Assembly: GCA_027313505.1 (NCBI GenBank)
Contig: DAHVDN010000006.1
Location: 24,913-88,912 of the forward strand
DNA: 64,000 nt
DNA from: Candidatus Dormiibacterota bacterium
GTDB lineage: Bacteria > Chloroflexota > Dormibacteria > Aeolococcales > Bog-877
Direction of reading: 5' to 3'
Shown here: positions 32,918 to 47,768 of the stretch, piece by piece
Numbering within the stretch: position 1 is the stretch's first letter
Layout: the number at the start of each line of letters is the position of its first letter
Translations under genes and position numbers: made by a program
Notes under the pieces: model-generated
Databases searched by the model: none
The model's input: only the letters and a program-made list of their open reading frames with translations
What the model was told of the DNA's origin: nothing

Positions 32918-34561
32918 TCAGAATTGGGCGGATTCCTTGTGCATGGTCTCTAGGTGGGCGGCCAGTTGAAGTTGGAATCGTACTTCAGAGTCGCCCAAGT
33001 CTAGACCCAGGATGTCGGTCACCCGATCTAGGCGGTAGCGCAGGGTGTTTGGGTGGATGTGAAGTGACGCGGCCGCGCCCCGGCGTTCGAACCCCTTTTC
33101 CGCCAGGGCGATAAGGGTCTTCACCAATGTGTCACCACCACGCTGGCTCCGTAGGCGCCCGAACATTTGCTCCCTGAAAGCTGACCGGGCATCGGCATCG
33201 CCGGTCAGTACGCGCAGCACCAGCATCTCCTCATAGCGACGCATTTGGCCTGGCTGAATGTGGCCCAAGATTGACACGGCCTCCTGAAAGCTGCGCCGTA
33301 CCCCGTCAGCGCCAGGATATGCTCGGCCCAGAGCCAGGCCCCCGCCATCGGCCTTCTGAGTCCTCCAAATCGCTCCGGGGTCACGGCCATCCCTCATTAG
33401 AAAGATCAGCTGGTTGGGCCGGCTGGAAATGAGGCCGATCTCACCAACTGCAGTCAGGCGGTGGCGAAGCGCCTCCCCGAGGCGATCGCGGCGCACCACC
33501 CCTTCACGGGTGAGCTGGGCAGAGGGATCCAGAGACAAGATGGCGACGCGGTAGGTCCCGGCCGGGTCGAACCCAAGCATGTTGGCGCGTTCCAAGCTGT
33601 GCGGGCTAGCGTCGAAGCGACCCTCCAAGAGCGCATCCAAGAAGGTTGTGCCCAGGCGCGTTTCGACTGCGGCCAGCTGCCTCTGACCCGCGATATGAAG
33701 GGCCGCAACCGTGGCGGCGTGTTCGGCGGCCCGTATGTGCAGCTCGCTCAGCTCAGATTGCCCCTCGATGATCCACACCAGTCCGACCAGTTCACCGCGC
33801 AGCCATATGGGGCAGACGACCCTACCGGCCAGACCCAGCTCTTTGCTCCCATCGATCCTGACTGGGGCCCGAGCGGAGAGAATCCGGCCCAACTCCCCTG
33901 TTCGCTCCAGGTGCCTCAAAACCGCCGTCGGCGTGGCACCGGTGGCCAAGGTCTCCTCCCGAACCGGGTCCTCCGCAGATGGCTCGCGCCAGTTTGCCAA
34001 GACCCGACCTTCGGGGTCTTCGATCGTGATGTCACGTTGGATGAGACCGCCGAGTGTGTCCGCCAGGTTTTGAAGCGTGCCGGCAGTCACCGCGGCCTGG
34101 GTCAACGCCCGGTGTATGAGCGAAGCCTGCTCGATCACGGTGTAGCTCTCGGCCAGAATCAGGGTGTTCACCGCTTGGGTGATTGCAGCGAATGGGATCT
34201 CCCATGGGATCTCGAGGAGGGGGAGGGCTGTCTCATCGGCCCGTTCCATCACCGGGTTGGGAAACCGATCAAGAAATTTGGGCACCGCGAGCGCCACGCC
34301 GGCCAGGCGGCGGTTTGCAAACTCTCCTATCAGCGCCACCTGCTCCTCCACGCTCGCCGGCCATGACACTCCAGTCGTCAATAGGAGCTGGCCGGGGCTG
34401 GTCCAGGGCAAAGGGTCAGGGACATCCACGACATGGGCCCAACTGACATCACCATCCACCCCCCGCTCGCCCGCCACCAACCGGGCGTCGCGGAAAGCCT
34501 CAATGGCCAGGACCTTGGAGAGCCTCACGCCAGGTTGCCGGCTCCGCTCGGATGGCGGCAT
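32918..34561 (-). CDS. PucR family transcriptional regulator
   Basis: N-terminal PucR domain (WAHVVDVPDPLPWTSPGQLLLTTGVSW), C-terminal PucR-type HTH (EKGFERRGAAASLHIHPNTLRYRLDRVTDILGLDLGDSEVRFQLQLA). Confidence 0.85.
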   Translation of the reverse strand: MPPSERSRQPGVRLSKVLAIEAFRDARLVAGERGVDGDVSWAHVVDVPDPLPWTSPGQLLLTTGVSWPASVEEQVALIGEFANRRLAGVALAVPKFLDRFPNPVMERADETALPLLEIPWEIPFAAITQAVNTLILAESYTVIEQASLIHRALTQAAVTAGTLQNLADTLGGLIQRDITIEDPEGRVLANWREPSAEDPVREETLATGATPTAVLRHLERTGELGRILSARAPVRIDGSKELGLAGRVVCPIWLRGELVGLVWIIEGQSELSELHIRAAEHAATVAALHIAGQRQLAAVETRLGTTFLDALLEGRFDASPHSLERANMLGFDPAGTYRVAILSLDPSAQLTREGVVRRDRLGEALRHRLTAVGEIGLISSRPNQLIFLMRDGRDPGAIWRTQKADGGGLALGRAYPGADGVRRSFQEAVSILGHIQPGQMRRYEEMLVLRVLTGDADARSAFREQMFGRLRSQRGGDTLVKTLIALAEKGFERRGAAASLHIHPNTLRYRLDRVTDILGLDLGDSEVRFQLQLAAHLETMHKESAQF

Positions 34562-34605
34562 TTCGATGATCGCCAGAACTTGGACTCGGGCATCAGGGCA
34601 TCAGC

Positions 34606-36015
34606 TCAGTGGGCCCCAATCCGCTCCGCAATCGTTCGACCGGTAGGCGGGATCCCTGTGGCCTCGACTCTGGCATCCACACGACCCAACCCAGCTTGGA
34701 CGAACCGCACACCGAGCCACCGAAACGGCTCCACCTCCCAGTTCGGGGAGCGGTGACCCACCAGTGGCAAGGAAGTCAGATCGGAACTGGTCCCGGTGAT
34801 CAAGTCCGCCAGAGTCCTTCCGGCCAGATTGGAGGTGGCCACCCCGTGTCCCGTGTAGCCGTAGGCCCAGGCCAGCCCCTCAGCGGGATCGTAGCCGACC
34901 TGAGGCATCCAATCTCTTGGCATCCCCAGGACCCCGCCCCAGGCATGGGTGAAGGCGACCGTCGACAGGGATGGGAACCAGGCGCGAAAGAGTTGGCGCA
35001 GTTTTGCGTGCGTCGCAGCGTGGTGCTCGCTCGAGGCTCGGATGGCCGAGCTGAAGCTGTACGGGGCCCCTCTCCCTCCCACCAAAACACGCCCGTCCAC
35101 TGTCCTGTTGAGGTAGTCGACACTGAGACGCATGGACGAAACCAACACCCGCCGACGCCAGCCAACCTCCTCCAGTTGGGGCGGGGAGAGGGGTTCAGTC
35201 AAGACGATCAGGGAATAGAGGGGAAGAACCCGACGGTGAAACCTGGCCAGCTGGCTAAGATACGCCTCCAGTCCCAAGACCACCACGGCGGCACGCACCT
35301 CTCCGGTGCTGGTCGCCACCAACGGACTCGGACCAGAGACGATCCGATCCACGGTGGAACGCTCGTAAATGACTCCGCCTCGGCGCTCCACCGCCAGCGC
35401 CAACCCTCGTACCAGCTTTCCCGGGTGAACCGACGCTCCGCACTCACTGAATAGCCCACCCTCGACTTGCGAGATCTCAACCAACTGCTGGCACTCCTTC
35501 GATCCCAGCCGTTGGTAGTCGTCACCCCACCCAGCATCACGAAATTCGGCAGCCATCGCCTCCAGAGGCGAAAGCTGGCCAGGCCCCCTGGCAACAAGCA
35601 GCACTCCTGACCGTTCGAAGTCAGCGTCAATCGATTCATCCCGGAGGACGGCCGAAATATGCCCGACGGTATCTTTCATGGCGACCCTGAGCCGTCGCGC
35701 GGCTGCACTTCCAAACCACTCCGCCAGCCGGGCTGGGCCGATGTTCAGTTCGGGTACACACCAACCCCCATTGCGGCCCGAGGCTCCCGATCCGACACGA
35801 TCACGCTCCAGCACAACCAGCCGGAGCTTCGGGTTCCTTCGAAGAAGCTCATAGGCTGTCCAGAGAGCGGTGAACCCGCCTCCCACGAGCACCACGTCGG
35901 CCGAAACGGTCCCTTGTAACGCCGGCCTCAGAGGAGGGGCGGGCGTGGATGTCAGCCACCAACTCTCCGGAACCATCCCTTCTAGCCCCACGATCGTCTT
36001 CGGCACCGGACCCAT
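34606..36015 (-). CDS. FAD-dependent oxidoreductase (DAO/PuuB-like family)
   Basis: SADVVLVGGGFTALWTAYELLRRNPKLRLVVLERDRVGSGASGRNGGWCVPELN; C-term YTGHGVATSNLAGRTLADLITG; start trimmed from the 530-aa ORF. Confidence 0.85.
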   Translation of the reverse strand: MGPVPKTIVGLEGMVPESWWLTSTPAPPLRPALQGTVSADVVLVGGGFTALWTAYELLRRNPKLRLVVLERDRVGSGASGRNGGWCVPELNIGPARLAEWFGSAAARRLRVAMKDTVGHISAVLRDESIDADFERSGVLLVARGPGQLSPLEAMAAEFRDAGWGDDYQRLGSKECQQLVEISQVEGGLFSECGASVHPGKLVRGLALAVERRGGVIYERSTVDRIVSGPSPLVATSTGEVRAAVVVLGLEAYLSQLARFHRRVLPLYSLIVLTEPLSPPQLEEVGWRRRVLVSSMRLSVDYLNRTVDGRVLVGGRGAPYSFSSAIRASSEHHAATHAKLRQLFRAWFPSLSTVAFTHAWGGVLGMPRDWMPQVGYDPAEGLAWAYGYTGHGVATSNLAGRTLADLITGTSSDLTSLPLVGHRSPNWEVEPFRWLGVRFVQAGLGRVDARVEATGIPPTGRTIAERIGAH

Positions 36016-36161
36016 CACTGTGAGGCTCCGACAGGCGGCTGGCGCGGCACATTCATCAGGGGTGGATGGTAACGCCCCGCGCTGGTCAAAGGATTTCTGT
36101 GCGCTATGCACACTTATTCGGCCACACTTCTGGCCTTCCGACACATAGACGAGAGCCGACG

Positions 36162-37670
36162 ATGTCCCTAGAGTGTCGCCCCATGAATGTTGGAACAACT
36201 TCGCTCGACCCCGTCCCCTCGCAACCCGCCACCCAACCCTCTGGCGGCGTGGTCGCAGGATTGCGTCACAACACCCTCAGCCTGTTCGACACGACCGCAG
36301 TAGCCGTGGCCAGCGTCGCCCCGGCCTACAGCATTGCCGCGACCGTCTTTCTGCTCGTAGCCGCCGTCGGGTTGGCGTCGCCAGCTGCGCTCATCGTCAG
36401 TTTTCTTCCCGTTCTGTTCATCGCGGTCGCCTACTACTACATGAATCGCAAGGATCCCAACTGTGGAGCCTCATACTCCTGGCTCGCCAGCACCGTGAAT
36501 CCCTACCTCGGATGGTTCAACGGGTGGGTCCAGACCGCAGCCAGCGTGCTCTTTTGCATCGCGGCCCCAGTTCTGGCGGGGGTGAACACCCTGGCCCTCC
36601 TTCAGTCATTCGGCTGGATCAGCGCCAGCGCCGCTGGCAGCCCCGGACTGACCGCGGTGATCGGGCTTGGCTGGCTGGTTCTGGTGACCGCCATGGTCGT
36701 CTACGGAATCCGCCTCACGGCCAACTTTCAGTGGGTCATGGTCGGGCTGGAATATCTGGTCGTCCTGTCCTTTTCCATAGCCGGGCTGGTGCGGGCACTC
36801 AGCTCGCACCCGGTCGGATCCCGGGCTATCTCGCTCTCATGGTTCAGCCCTACTTCCATCGAAGGGCTCACCGGGCTGGCCAGCGGTGCGGTGCTCGGAG
36901 TCTTCTTCTTTTGGGGATGGGATACCGCAGCCAACCTCAACGAGGAGTCTGAGGATGCCTCGCTAAACCCCGGACGAGCTGGGATCATCAGCATGTTTAT
37001 CCTCCTGATCATCTTCTTGGTCAACGTGGTCGCGATGCAGTCTCTGCTGCCGGCGCACGTGATCTCCACTCAGGGCGGCAACGCGCTCTTCTACTTCGCA
37101 CATCAGCTGGCGCCGGCGCCGCTGGATGACCTCATGCTGCTCGCCATCCTCAGCTCCACTGTCGCCACCACCCAGACGACCCTGCTACCGGCCTCCCGGG
37201 TCACTTTCTCGATGGCTCGCGACGGGGTTTTCCCGAAGCTGTTCGGAGCTGTTCACTCCCGGTTCCTCACCCCTTGGCTTGGAACCCTCGCCCTGGCCCT
37301 GGTTAGCGTGATCGGGATCGTCATAACCACGGTCTCACCCACCGTGAATGGGACCTTCACCAACCTGATCAACAACATCGGAGTACTGGTCGCCTTCTAC
37401 TACGGTATCACCGGAATCGCCTGCTTCTGGGCCTACCGTAAGGTGCTGACCCAGAGCATCTGGATGTTCCTGCTGGCGGGTATCTTGCCGCTCGTGAGTG
37501 GAATATTTCTGTTCTGGGTCGGGTACCAGGTCGTAGTTCAGGCTGGCCTGGGTCCCTCCATGCCCATTCTGGTCACCTTTATTCTCGGAGTGCCCTTGGT
37601 GCTCCTGGCCAGAATCCTGTCCCACTCTGACTTCTTCCACAAGCCGTCGGTTGTCTACGGTTTGAACTGA
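36162..37670 (+). CDS. APC family amino acid/polyamine permease
   Basis: ~12 hydrophobic segments; LSLFDTTAVAVASVAPAYSIAATVFLLVAAVGLASP...NPYLGWFNGWVQTAASVLF...FFFWGWDTAANLNEESEDASLNPGRAGI. Confidence 0.88.
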   Translation: MSLECRPMNVGTTSLDPVPSQPATQPSGGVVAGLRHNTLSLFDTTAVAVASVAPAYSIAATVFLLVAAVGLASPAALIVSFLPVLFIAVAYYYMNRKDPNCGASYSWLASTVNPYLGWFNGWVQTAASVLFCIAAPVLAGVNTLALLQSFGWISASAAGSPGLTAVIGLGWLVLVTAMVVYGIRLTANFQWVMVGLEYLVVLSFSIAGLVRALSSHPVGSRAISLSWFSPTSIEGLTGLASGAVLGVFFFWGWDTAANLNEESEDASLNPGRAGIISMFILLIIFLVNVVAMQSLLPAHVISTQGGNALFYFAHQLAPAPLDDLMLLAILSSTVATTQTTLLPASRVTFSMARDGVFPKLFGAVHSRFLTPWLGTLALALVSVIGIVITTVSPTVNGTFTNLINNIGVLVAFYYGITGIACFWAYRKVLTQSIWMFLLAGILPLVSGIFLFWVGYQVVVQAGLGPSMPILVTFILGVPLVLLARILSHSDFFHKPSVVYGLN

Positions 37671-37680
37671 TCCAATTTCG

Positions 37681-37716
37681 GGCCGGCGGGGCGGCTCCGA
37701 AGCCGCCCGTCCGGCC
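37681..37716 (+). repeat. 36-nt near-perfect intercistronic hairpin between APC permease and aminotransferase
   Basis: GGCCGGCGGGGCGGCT-CCGA-AGCCGCCCGTCCGGCC: 16-bp arms with 2 mismatches, 4-nt loop; no T-tract. Confidence 0.75.
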
Positions 37717-37725
37717 GAACCTGAG

Positions 37726-39108
37726 GTGCTTGCCATGCCCAACATGTCCGCTCGTCCAGTTGACTCCAATCGTGTTGCTGAGCTGACTGCTCGGGAGGAG
37801 GCACAGTTTCGGCAGGCTCGACCGCGCTCGCAGCAGTTGGTGGAACGAGCCAGAATGCACAGCCCGGGGGGGGTGCCATCCTCGTTTCAGGACAGCCCTC
37901 CGTTCCCGATCTTCATCGATCGGGGCCACGGTAGCCGGGTCTGGGACGCCGACGGCAACGAGTACGTCGACTTCCACAATGGCTTCGGGGTCAACGTGGT
38001 CGGCCACAGCCACCCCGCAATCGTGGCTGCCGTCTCCACAAGAATCGCGCTGGGATCTCACTTTGCCCAGCCGGGCGAGGACTTCATCCTCGTGGCGGCG
38101 GAGCTGGCGGATCGCTTCGGCCTTCCCCAGTGGCGGTTCGCCAACAGTGGTACCGAGACCACCCTGGACGCGCTTAGACTGGCCCGCGCATTCACAGGTA
38201 GAGAGCGAGTCATCAAGATCGAGGCCTCGTACCACGGGCACCACGATGGCTTGATGGTTTCGGTCGAACCCTCCCCAGAGCTGATGGGACCAGCCGACGA
38301 CCCTCGGCCCGTTCCCCAATCCGAGGGCATCCCAGCCACAATCTCCAATCTCGTGAACGTGGTCTCCTTCAACGACATCGAGGCTGTGGAGCGCGCCTTC
38401 CAGCACAACCCCGGGGAGATCGCCTGCATCATCGTGGAGCCCGCGATGATGAACATCGGCATCGTGCTGCCAGAGGCGGGTTACCTCGCCAGCCTAAGAG
38501 AGACGGCACACCAAAACGGCGCTCTCCTCATCTTCGACGAGGTGAAAACCGGAGTGACCCTATCTAGAGGCGGGGCCACTCAACGATTCGGAGTGACCCC
38601 TGATCTGGTATGCCTGGCCAAGGCCATAGGGGGAGGACTACCCTGCGGCGCTGTCGGCGGGAGGGCCGACGTCATGGCTCTCATATCAGATGGCCGCGTC
38701 AGTCAGATGGGAACCTTCAATGCCAATCCGCTCACTATGGCGGCGTCCAGGGTAACTTTGACCGAGATCCTGACTCCCATGGCGTACTCTCACTTCGAAG
38801 CGTTGGACGAGGTCCTGCAGGGCGGTCTGGACCAGGCAATCGCCGAAGCCGAACTGCCGTTCCATGTGATAACGATGGGGGCCCGGGGCGGAATGACCTA
38901 TCGAGCAGCCCGAGTGCGCAACTATCGGGATTACTTGGAGATAGACAAGTCTCTGGCATATCTGGCCTGGCTGTACCAGTGCAACCGGGGAGTCCTCATG
39001 GCCCCAGGAGCAGAGGAGAACTGGACGCTTTCAGTTCAACACACCGAAGACGACGTCCAACGCTATGTGGACAACTTCCAGGCCATGGCCCGGGCCCTTC
39101 GCTCCTGA
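37726..39108 (+). CDS. Class III aminotransferase (glutamate-1-semialdehyde aminomutase-like fold, PLP-dependent)
   Basis: MHSPGGVPSSFQDSPPFPIFIDRGHGSRVWDADGNEYVDFHNGFGVNVVGHSHPAI...FANSGTETTLDALRLARAFTGRERVIKIEASYHGHHDGLMVS...LLIFDEVKTGVTLSRGGATQRFGVTPDLVCLAKAIGGGLPCGAVGG. Confidence 0.9.
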   Translation: MLAMPNMSARPVDSNRVAELTAREEAQFRQARPRSQQLVERARMHSPGGVPSSFQDSPPFPIFIDRGHGSRVWDADGNEYVDFHNGFGVNVVGHSHPAIVAAVSTRIALGSHFAQPGEDFILVAAELADRFGLPQWRFANSGTETTLDALRLARAFTGRERVIKIEASYHGHHDGLMVSVEPSPELMGPADDPRPVPQSEGIPATISNLVNVVSFNDIEAVERAFQHNPGEIACIIVEPAMMNIGIVLPEAGYLASLRETAHQNGALLIFDEVKTGVTLSRGGATQRFGVTPDLVCLAKAIGGGLPCGAVGGRADVMALISDGRVSQMGTFNANPLTMAASRVTLTEILTPMAYSHFEALDEVLQGGLDQAIAEAELPFHVITMGARGGMTYRAARVRNYRDYLEIDKSLAYLAWLYQCNRGVLMAPGAEENWTLSVQHTEDDVQRYVDNFQAMARALRS

Positions 39109-39188
39109 GCCCGGTCAGGACTGCTGTTGCAGCCGATGAGTGCGGGAGAGCTGGCGGGCAAATTCCCGACCAGCCCTCCCCGCAGCCG

Positions 39189-43550
<4,362 letters not shown>

Positions 43551-43655
43551 GGCCTGTCCGCCTCCTGGCGAATTGGTGGATGAGCGGGTATCCGGGCGCG
43601 GCCAGCTCGCCGAAATTGACCGCGCCAGCGAAGGTTCTGTGAATCCGTATCACTC

Positions 43656-46600
43656 TTATCGGCCGATGTCCTCGGCATCGTCACGTTCGTCGCGCTCAAG
43701 ATTGATGCCTAGTCCAAGTGGCATGTCAGGCATGTCATCTTCGGCAAAAACGATCTGCTCTTCGTTCTCGGACATGATCTCAACGCCCAATCCGAGGCCC
43801 TGAAGCTCCTTGACCAGGACCCGAAATGACTCCGGGATGCCCGCGTCGAGAGTGTTGTCACCCTTGACGATTGCCTCATAGGCTTTGACTCGGCCCACGA
43901 TGTCGTCGGACTTGATGGTAAGGATCTCCTGGAGGATGTGGCTGGCACCGTACGCTTCCAGTGCCCAGACCTCCATCTCACCAAATCGCTGTCCGCCGAA
44001 CTGAGCCTTTCCGCCCAGGGGCTGCTGGGTGACCAGACTGTAGGGTCCAGTGCTCCGGGCGTGGATCTTGTCCTCCACCAGGTGATGCAGCTTCAGCATG
44101 TAGATGATGCCCACGGTGATGGGCTGATCGAAGGCTTCGCCGGTCCTGCCGTCCCGCAGGACCACCTTCCCGTCCCGGGGCAGCCCCGCCCTCTCTAGCT
44201 CGTCCTCGATCTCGGCCTCTGACGCGCCGTCGAACACGGGGGTGGCAACCTTGATCCCCAGCGCCGAAGCGGCCCACCCCAGATGGGTCTCGAGCACCTG
44301 CCCAAGGTTCATCCGGCTGGGAACCCCCAGAGGGTTGAGAACGATCTCGACGGGTGTGCCGTCGGGCAGGAAGGGCAGATCCTCAATCGGCATGATCCTG
44401 GCGATGACACCCTTGTTGCCATGCCGTCCGGCCATCTTGTCGCCCTGACTGATCTTGCGCTTCTGAGCGACATAGATGCGAATCATCTCGTTCACCCCGG
44501 CCGGGAGCTCATCCTTGGCGGTGCGGCTGAAGTGCTTCACGTCGACCACCACTCCCCGCTCCCCGTGGGGAACGCGCAAGGAGCTGTCCCTGACCTCCTT
44601 GGCCTTCTCGCCGAAGATCGCCCGCAAAAGCCGCTCTTCGGCCGACAGCTCCGACTCACCCTTAGGGGTGGTCTTACCCACCAGGATGTCACCCTGCTGT
44701 ACCTCGGCGCCGATGTAGATGATCCCCCGCTCGTCCAGATTTCGGAGGCTCTCCTCGCCGACATTGGGAAGCTCGCGGGAGACCTCCTCCGGCCCGAGCT
44801 TGGTCTCCCGGACCTCCACCTCGAACTCCTCGATGTGAATCGAGGTGTACTTGTCCTCGCGCACCACCGACTCACTGATCAGGATCGCGTCCTCATAGTT
44901 GTATCCCTCCCAGGGCATGAAGGCGACCAGGACGTTCTGCCCCAGCGCCAGCTCGCCCCGGTCGGTGGCGGGACCGTCGACCAGCACCGCCCCCGCCTCC
45001 ACGTGGTCTCCGGGATCCACGATCACCTTCTGCGATAGGCAAGTCCCCTGGTTGCTGCGCACGAACTTGTGCACTCCGTACCAGACGTCGCTCCCCTTTC
45101 CGTCAGGGTGAAACAGGATTCCGAGGCCGCTGTCCTGGCCGCTCCGCACCACGCGCACCCGCTCCCGGTCGATCTCCGCCAGCGGAACATTGATGCCGAC
45201 GACCGTGCCGGCCTCCGGCGCGGTGATCAACTCACCGCTGTCCTTGGCCGCATAAAGCTCCATTCCGGTGCCCACCACCGGGGAATCGGTCGCGACCAGA
45301 GGAACCGCCTGGCGCTGCATATTGGAACCCATGAGCGCCCGGTTGGCGTCGTCGTGTTCCAGGAACGGGATCATCGCCGTGGCCACCGACACGATCTGCT
45401 TGGGGGAAACGTCGACAAAGTCGACGTCGGTCACGGGAACATCCTTGAAAGTGTGCCTGGTTCGCGCCGGGGTGTGCTCCACCCGGAACCCGCCCTCGGT
45501 GGAGATTGGTGCGTTCGCCTGCGCCACCGTGTACTTGTCCTCCTCATCGGCGGAGAGAAAGTGAATCTCGTCGGTAACCCAGGGGATGATCCTGACCTCG
45601 GTGACACCGGCGGTGGTCAGCTTCTTGACATCCGCCGCCTGGAGCACGGTCCCAGCCGCCAGTCCGCCGGCCGCTTCGCGCAACTCCCGACCGATGAGGC
45701 GGTCTGCGTCATCGCCGAGGGTCATGGTGTGATACACGCGCCGGAACGGGGTCTCAATGAAACCAAAGTCGTTCACCCGTGCGAACGTGGCCAGCGAACC
45801 CATGAGCCCGATGTTCGGCCCCTCGGGAGTCTCAATCGGACAGATTCTGCCGTAGTGACTGTGGTGGACATCCCGGACATCGAATCCCGCCCGCTCCCTG
45901 GAGAGGCCGCCCGGACCAAGCGCCGATAGGCGGCGCTTATGGGTGAGCTCCGAAAGGGGATTGGTTTGGTCCATGAACTGCGACAGCTGTGAGGACCCGA
46001 AGAACTCCTTGATCGCGGCCACCACGGGCCGGGCGTTGATCAGCGAAGCCGCGGTAACTGTGGTCGCATCGCAGATCGTCATCCGCTCTTTGATGATGCG
46101 TTCCATCCGGAGCAGCCCAGTCCGGAACTGGTTCTGCAAGAGCTCCCCCACGGCCCGAACCCGACGGTTGCCCAGGTGGTCGATGTCGTCGGCTTCCCCG
46201 TGGCCATTGTTAAGGTCGATGAGGCGCCGAATGATGTTGATGAAGTCCTCATGAGCCAGCACCCGCAGGTCCTTGTCCTCAGCCCGGGCCCGAGCGTCGG
46301 CCTCCGAGAAGCCCAGCCGCTTGTCCAGCTTGAAACGTCCCACACGACCAAGGTCAAAGCGCCTAGGGTTGAAGAAGAGCGCCTGCAACAGGTTGCGGGC
46401 GTTCTCCACGGTTGGCGGGTCTCCGGGCCTGATCTTGCGGTAGAGCTCGATGAGCGCCTCGTTGACGTCATGGCTCGGGTCCTTCTCCAAAGTGGCGTCG
46501 ATGTACCGGTGCTCCGGATCCAGGTCGACTTCACTGAAGAACTGACGGATGTCGTCGTCGCTGGGGTAGCCCAGCGCACGGATCAGGGTCGTCGCCTGAA

Positions 46601-47186
46601 ACTTCCGCTTGCGGTCAATCTTGGCCGTGAGGATGTCCTTGTTGGAGGTCTCGATTTCCAGCCAGGCACCCCGGTTCGGAATGAACTTGACCGCGTAGAG
46701 CGGCCGACCGGTCACCGGGTGCTCTGGTCCGGCGGTGAAGTAGACCCCCGGAGAGCGCACCAGTTGGCTCACCACGACCCGCTCGGTGCCATTGACCAGG
46801 AAGGTCCCCTCACCAGTCATCATCGGAAAGTCGCCTAGGTAAACCTCGGATTCCTTGATCTCACCGGCCGACTCACCCGTCTTGATGTGCAGGCGAGTTG
46901 TGATCCGCAGTGGCGCCGCGAAGGTCATGTCGCGGTTGCGACACTCCTCCTGATCGAACTTGGGCTCGCCGAAGCTGTAATCAAGGAATCTCAGCTCATA
47001 GTTCTTGCCGGTGTAGTCGGTGATCGGGTTGATCTCATCGAAGAGCTCCCGCAACCCGGACTCAACGAACCAGCGAAAGGAGTTAAGCTGCGTCTCAATC
47101 AGGTTGCCCACCTGGAGCATCTCCGGGATCTTCCCGTAACTGAGGCGAGCGGGCGCGGCAGGCATGGCAGCACGAATTGGCGGCAT
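43656..47186 (-). CDS. rpoB: DNA-directed RNA polymerase subunit beta
   Basis: [86 protein letters not shown]. Confidence 0.98.
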   Translation of the reverse strand: MPPIRAAMPAAPARLSYGKIPEMLQVGNLIETQLNSFRWFVESGLRELFDEINPITDYTGKNYELRFLDYSFGEPKFDQEECRNRDMTFAAPLRITTRLHIKTGESAGEIKESEVYLGDFPMMTGEGTFLVNGTERVVVSQLVRSPGVYFTAGPEHPVTGRPLYAVKFIPNRGAWLEIETSNKDILTAKIDRKRKFQATTLIRALGYPSDDDIRQFFSEVDLDPEHRYIDATLEKDPSHDVNEALIELYRKIRPGDPPTVENARNLLQALFFNPRRFDLGRVGRFKLDKRLGFSEADARARAEDKDLRVLAHEDFINIIRRLIDLNNGHGEADDIDHLGNRRVRAVGELLQNQFRTGLLRMERIIKERMTICDATTVTAASLINARPVVAAIKEFFGSSQLSQFMDQTNPLSELTHKRRLSALGPGGLSRERAGFDVRDVHHSHYGRICPIETPEGPNIGLMGSLATFARVNDFGFIETPFRRVYHTMTLGDDADRLIGRELREAAGGLAAGTVLQAADVKKLTTAGVTEVRIIPWVTDEIHFLSADEEDKYTVAQANAPISTEGGFRVEHTPARTRHTFKDVPVTDVDFVDVSPKQIVSVATAMIPFLEHDDANRALMGSNMQRQAVPLVATDSPVVGTGMELYAAKDSGELITAPEAGTVVGINVPLAEIDRERVRVVRSGQDSGLGILFHPDGKGSDVWYGVHKFVRSNQGTCLSQKVIVDPGDHVEAGAVLVDGPATDRGELALGQNVLVAFMPWEGYNYEDAILISESVVREDKYTSIHIEEFEVEVRETKLGPEEVSRELPNVGEESLRNLDERGIIYIGAEVQQGDILVGKTTPKGESELSAEERLLRAIFGEKAKEVRDSSLRVPHGERGVVVDVKHFSRTAKDELPAGVNEMIRIYVAQKRKISQGDKMAGRHGNKGVIARIMPIEDLPFLPDGTPVEIVLNPLGVPSRMNLGQVLETHLGWAASALGIKVATPVFDGASEAEIEDELERAGLPRDGKVVLRDGRTGEAFDQPITVGIIYMLKLHHLVEDKIHARSTGPYSLVTQQPLGGKAQFGGQRFGEMEVWALEAYGASHILQEILTIKSDDIVGRVKAYEAIVKGDNTLDAGIPESFRVLVKELQGLGLGVEIMSENEEQIVFAEDDMPDMPLGLGINLERDERDDAEDIGR

Positions 47187-47322
47187 TGGCTAAAGTTCTC
47201 CAGGCAAACGGAAACGTAGGGTGAACTTCACAGGTGGCGGAGGGTCAATGCTACCACACTGCGAAGGCGCACCTGCTGGGGCACCCCAGCCACTCGATCC
47301 CCGGATCGTTCGGGAGGCCGTG

Positions 47323-47703
47323 TTATTTGATCTCGGCGGAAGCGCCAGCCTCCTGGATCTTCTTTGCCACGGACTCTGCCTCCTCGCGAGAGACCCCCTC
47401 CTTGACTGCCTTTGGAGCGCTGTCGACCAGGTCCTTTGCCTCCTTAAGGCCAAGCCCGGTGATCTCCCGCACCGCCTTGATAGCGGCGATCTTCTGGTCA
47501 CCCGCGGCGGTCAGAATAACGGCGAACTCGGTCTGCTCCTCCGCCTCGACAGGACCCGCGCCAGTCGGGGCCGCGGCCACAGCAACAGGGGCCGCAGCGG
47601 TGATGCCGTACTTCTCTTCGATGAGCTTCTTGGCGTTTACCAGATCCAACACGGTCCAGTCGGCTAGCGCCTCGACGAAGTCTTCAACCTTGACCTTGGT
47701 CAT
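47323..47703 (-). CDS. rplL: 50S ribosomal protein L7/L12
   Basis: [72 protein letters not shown]. Confidence 0.96.
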   Translation of the reverse strand: MTKVKVEDFVEALADWTVLDLVNAKKLIEEKYGITAAAPVAVAAAPTGAGPVEAEEQTEFAVILTAAGDQKIAAIKAVREITGLGLKEAKDLVDSAPKAVKEGVSREEAESVAKKIQEAGASAEIK

Positions 47704-47768
47704 TCTGTCTCTCCTTCCGTTGATGTGAGTTCATTCTCAACACGTCCTGAGCAGCCCGGGCCTGATTG

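Noticed and set aside
45937-46002. rpoB RRDR with DQTNP in place of the E. coli DQNNP as a rifampicin-resistance signature
   Set aside because: The key positions (D516, H526, S531 equivalents) appear unchanged, and Thr here is probably natural lineage variation.
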